DNA of 7,045 nt from Bacteroidota bacterium (lineage in GTDB: Bacteria > Bacteroidota > Bacteroidia > 2-12-FULL-35-15), in contig JAIOQD010000651.1 in NCBI GenBank assembly GCA_021413595.1, positions 1 through 7,045 of the forward strand. Direction: 5' to 3'. The notes beneath the pieces are model-generated. The model saw only the letters and a list, made by a program, of their open reading frames with translations, had not been told where the DNA came from and did not search any database. This document shows positions 5,735-7,045 of the stretch, piece after piece. Position 1 is the first letter of the stretch. Every line of letters starts with the position of its first letter. The position numbers were made by a program, and so were the translations under genes.

Positions 5735-6833
5735 AAACATTAAACCTAAAATGCATCATATCACCATCATTCACCACATATTCTTTTCCTTCAACGCCCA
5801 TTTTACCCGCATCTTTACAAGCTACTTCCGAACCAAGAGTTATAAAATCGTTGTATTTAATTACTTCAGCCCTAATAAAACCTTTTTCAAAATCAGTATG
5901 AATAACACCCGCTGCCTGTGGAGCTGTCATGCCTTTAATGATAGTCCAGGCACGTACTTCCTTAACACCAGCTGTAAAATATGTTTGAAGATTTAAGATA
6001 CGGTAGGCTGCTTTTATCAGTTTATTTACACCCGGTTCAGCAAGCCCCATGTCTGCAAGAAACATTTGACGTTCCTCGTAAGTTTCTAAACTGGAGATTT
6101 CAGCTTCCATTTGAGCTGTGATAATCAATACTTCAGCATTTTCAGTTTTTACAGCTTCCTTCACGGCATCTACATAATGATTACCTGCTTTTACAGCTGC
6201 TTCATCCACATTACAAACATATAAAACCGGTTTTACAGTTAATAAACAGCAATCGGCAATATACACCATATCCTTTTCTGAAAGATTAGCAGAACGAGCT
6301 GATTTGCCTTGTTCCAAAACGTTTTTCAAATTCAACAATACCTCATACGCTTTTTTTGCTTCCTGATCATTGCCTGTTTTTGCTTGTTTTTCAACACGTT
6401 TTAGTTTTGCATCGATAGTTTCCAGATCCTTCAACTGCAATTCAGTATCAATAATCTCTTTGTCCCTAACCGGATTAATGGTACCATCCACGTGAACTAC
6501 ATTGGGATCGTCAAAACAACGTAAAACATGTATAATTGCATTGGTTTCGCGGATATTGGCAAGAAATTTATTTCCCAGTCCTTCTCCTTTGCTTGCACCT
6601 TTTACAAGACCTGCAATATCCACAATTTCAACAGTAGTAGGTACTACACGCTCTGGTTTAACTAATTTTTCGAGAGTAGAAAGCCGTTCATCCGGCACAG
6701 TTATTACTCCAATATTGGGTTCAATTGTACAAAAAGGAAAATTTGCTGCCTGCGCCTTTGCGTTTGATAAGCAGTTAAAAAGAGTCGATTTACCAACGTT
6801 TGGTAATCCTACAATACCACACTGTAATGCCAT
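5733..6833 (-). CDS. ychF: YchF/OLA1-type redox- and ribosome-associated P-loop NTPase
   Basis: The 366-residue protein has the usual full length of the family (about 363-370) and starts at ATG 6833. The Walker A/G1 motif is GLPNVGKST (9-17), switch I includes the FPFCTIEPN stretch (32-40) and G3 is DIAGLVKGAS (72-81). The G4 position is NVDE (208-211) instead of NKxD, the hallmark of YchF and the reason it prefers ATP over GTP. A helical coiled-coil insertion (about 130-180) precedes the end of the G domain, and a TGS domain fills about 281-364 (LQTYFTAG; AWTIIKGMTAPQAAGVIH; FEKGFIRAEV). In other bacteria YchF binds ribosomes and affects stress and oxidative responses. It is a conserved housekeeping gene here and need not be linked to the signalling genes downstream. 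Confidence 0.98.
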   Translation of the reverse strand: MALQCGIVGLPNVGKSTLFNCLSNAKAQAANFPFCTIEPNIGVITVPDERLSTLEKLVKPERVVPTTVEIVDIAGLVKGASKGEGLGNKFLANIRETNAIIHVLRCFDDPNVVHVDGTINPVRDKEIIDTELQLKDLETIDAKLKRVEKQAKTGNDQEAKKAYEVLLNLKNVLEQGKSARSANLSEKDMVYIADCCLLTVKPVLYVCNVDEAAVKAGNHYVDAVKEAVKTENAEVLIITAQMEAEISSLETYEERQMFLADMGLAEPGVNKLIKAAYRILNLQTYFTAGVKEVRAWTIIKGMTAPQAAGVIHTDFEKGFIRAEVIKYNDFITLGSEVACKDAGKMGVEGKEYVVNDGDMMHFRFNV

Positions 6834-6837
6834 ATTT

Positions 6838-6883
6838 TTAGTTGTTGATTTTTAGAATTGTTGAATTTTAGAGTTGTTGAATT
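6838..6883. repeat. Three tandem 14-16 nt repeats abutting the ychF start codon
   Basis: Two 16-nt units, TTAGAATTGTTGAATT (6852-6867) and TTAGAGTTGTTGAATT (6868-6883), differ at one base. A shorter third copy, TTAGTTGTTGATTT (6838-6851), lacks two bases and continues almost to the ychF ATG at 6833. On the coding strand the array reads as CAACAA-(Y)TCTAAA units filling the ribosome-binding region. No Shine-Dalgarno sequence is present. Confidence 0.75.
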
Positions 6884-6899
6884 GGATTGTATTTTTGTA

Positions 6900-6946
6900 T
6901 TATAGATTTTAATTCTAAAATTCAAAAAATCTATAATTCTAAAATT
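6900..6946. repeat. 11-bp inverted repeat overlapping a 12-bp direct repeat in the ychF leader
   Basis: TTATAGATTTT (6900-6910) is perfectly complementary to AAAATCTATAA (6926-6936), leaving a 15-nt loop. The 12-mer AATTCTAAAATT occurs in the loop (6911-6922) and again straddling the end of the right arm (6935-6946), 24 bp apart. It lies between the proposed ychF promoter and start codon, so it would be transcribed as an AT-only hairpin. Thermal stability would be modest. Confidence 0.65.
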
Positions 6947-6962
6947 GTATTCTTTCAGCTCA

Positions 6963-6970
6963 CAAAGATA
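6963..6970 (-). promoter_or_regulatory. Probable ychF promoter, Bacteroidota -7 box
   Basis: The minus strand reads TATCTTTG, an exact match to TAnnTTTG used by the Bacteroidota primary sigma factor. The expected -33 TTG is not clear; the region 19-21 bp upstream reads TATTTATAA. Initiation would fall near 6955, giving a leader of about 120 nt that carries both repeat elements listed above. Confidence 0.5.
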
Positions 6971-7017
6971 CCAAAATAAGCCGTTTTATAAATACTTCTG
7001 AGAATTATAAAATGGAG

Positions 7018-7045
7018 TTTTCAACAATAAATTAATATTTTCAAC
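7018..7045. repeat. Direct repeat of TTTTCAAC at the right edge
   Basis: TTTTCAAC occurs at 7018-7025 and 7038-7045, a 20-bp period; the second copy touches the window edge so more copies may follow. No gene is visible from 6971 to 7045. Its significance is unknown. Confidence 0.35.

Noticed and set aside
5712..5996. Open frame of 94 codons on the + strand
   Set aside because: It is antisense to the TGS end of ychF and its composition is not protein-like.
6502..6855. Open frame of 117 codons on the + strand
   Set aside because: It is antisense to the highly conserved G domain of ychF.

Overview
The window looks like a chromosomal segment of a Bacteroidota bacterium. It is AT-rich with short AT-rich gaps, it has two matches to the Bacteroidota -7 promoter box (TAnnTTTG), most genes have no Shine-Dalgarno sequence, and the truncated protein at the left edge has a typical ...ATAQ signal peptide end. 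All six supported genes lie on the minus strand, so the window is transcribed from right to left. No + strand gene, rRNA, tRNA, CRISPR array or transposase was recognised.

In transcription order: (1) ychF (6833 to 5733), a housekeeping NVDE-type P-loop NTPase. It has a good promoter box about 130 bp upstream and a leader holding a hairpin and three tandem 14-16 nt repeats. (2) A gap (5581-5732) with two GC-rich, partly palindromic elements that look like dispersed intergenic repeats. (3) A soluble histidine kinase (5580 to 4354). (4) A 385-bp gap with a weak hairpin, a promoter-like box and a striking nested palindrome of about 146 bp. (5) A receiver-only response regulator (3968 to 3501). 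(6) A GNAT/LuxI-fold acyltransferase-like protein (3426 to 2692). (7) A 776-residue fusion of an E1/ThiF-like adenylating domain and an Acg-like nitroreductase, the Rv1355c ('MoeY') family (2609 to 279). (8) The first 47 codons of a secreted protein, cut by the window edge (142 to 1).

Genes 5-7 are spaced 74 and 82 bp apart in one orientation and may form one transcription unit. The kinase, separated only by the palindrome-bearing gap, is the obvious partner for the regulator. Read together, the cluster suggests a kinase and regulator linked to a two-enzyme small-molecule module: one protein with the fold used to make acyl-homoserine lactones or N-acyl amino acids, and one that could adenylate a carboxylate and carry out flavin-dependent redox chemistry. 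The domains are read from the sequence; the shared pathway, its product and the regulatory link are inference. This is the best candidate for an undescribed system here. ychF and the secreted protein are probably bystanders.
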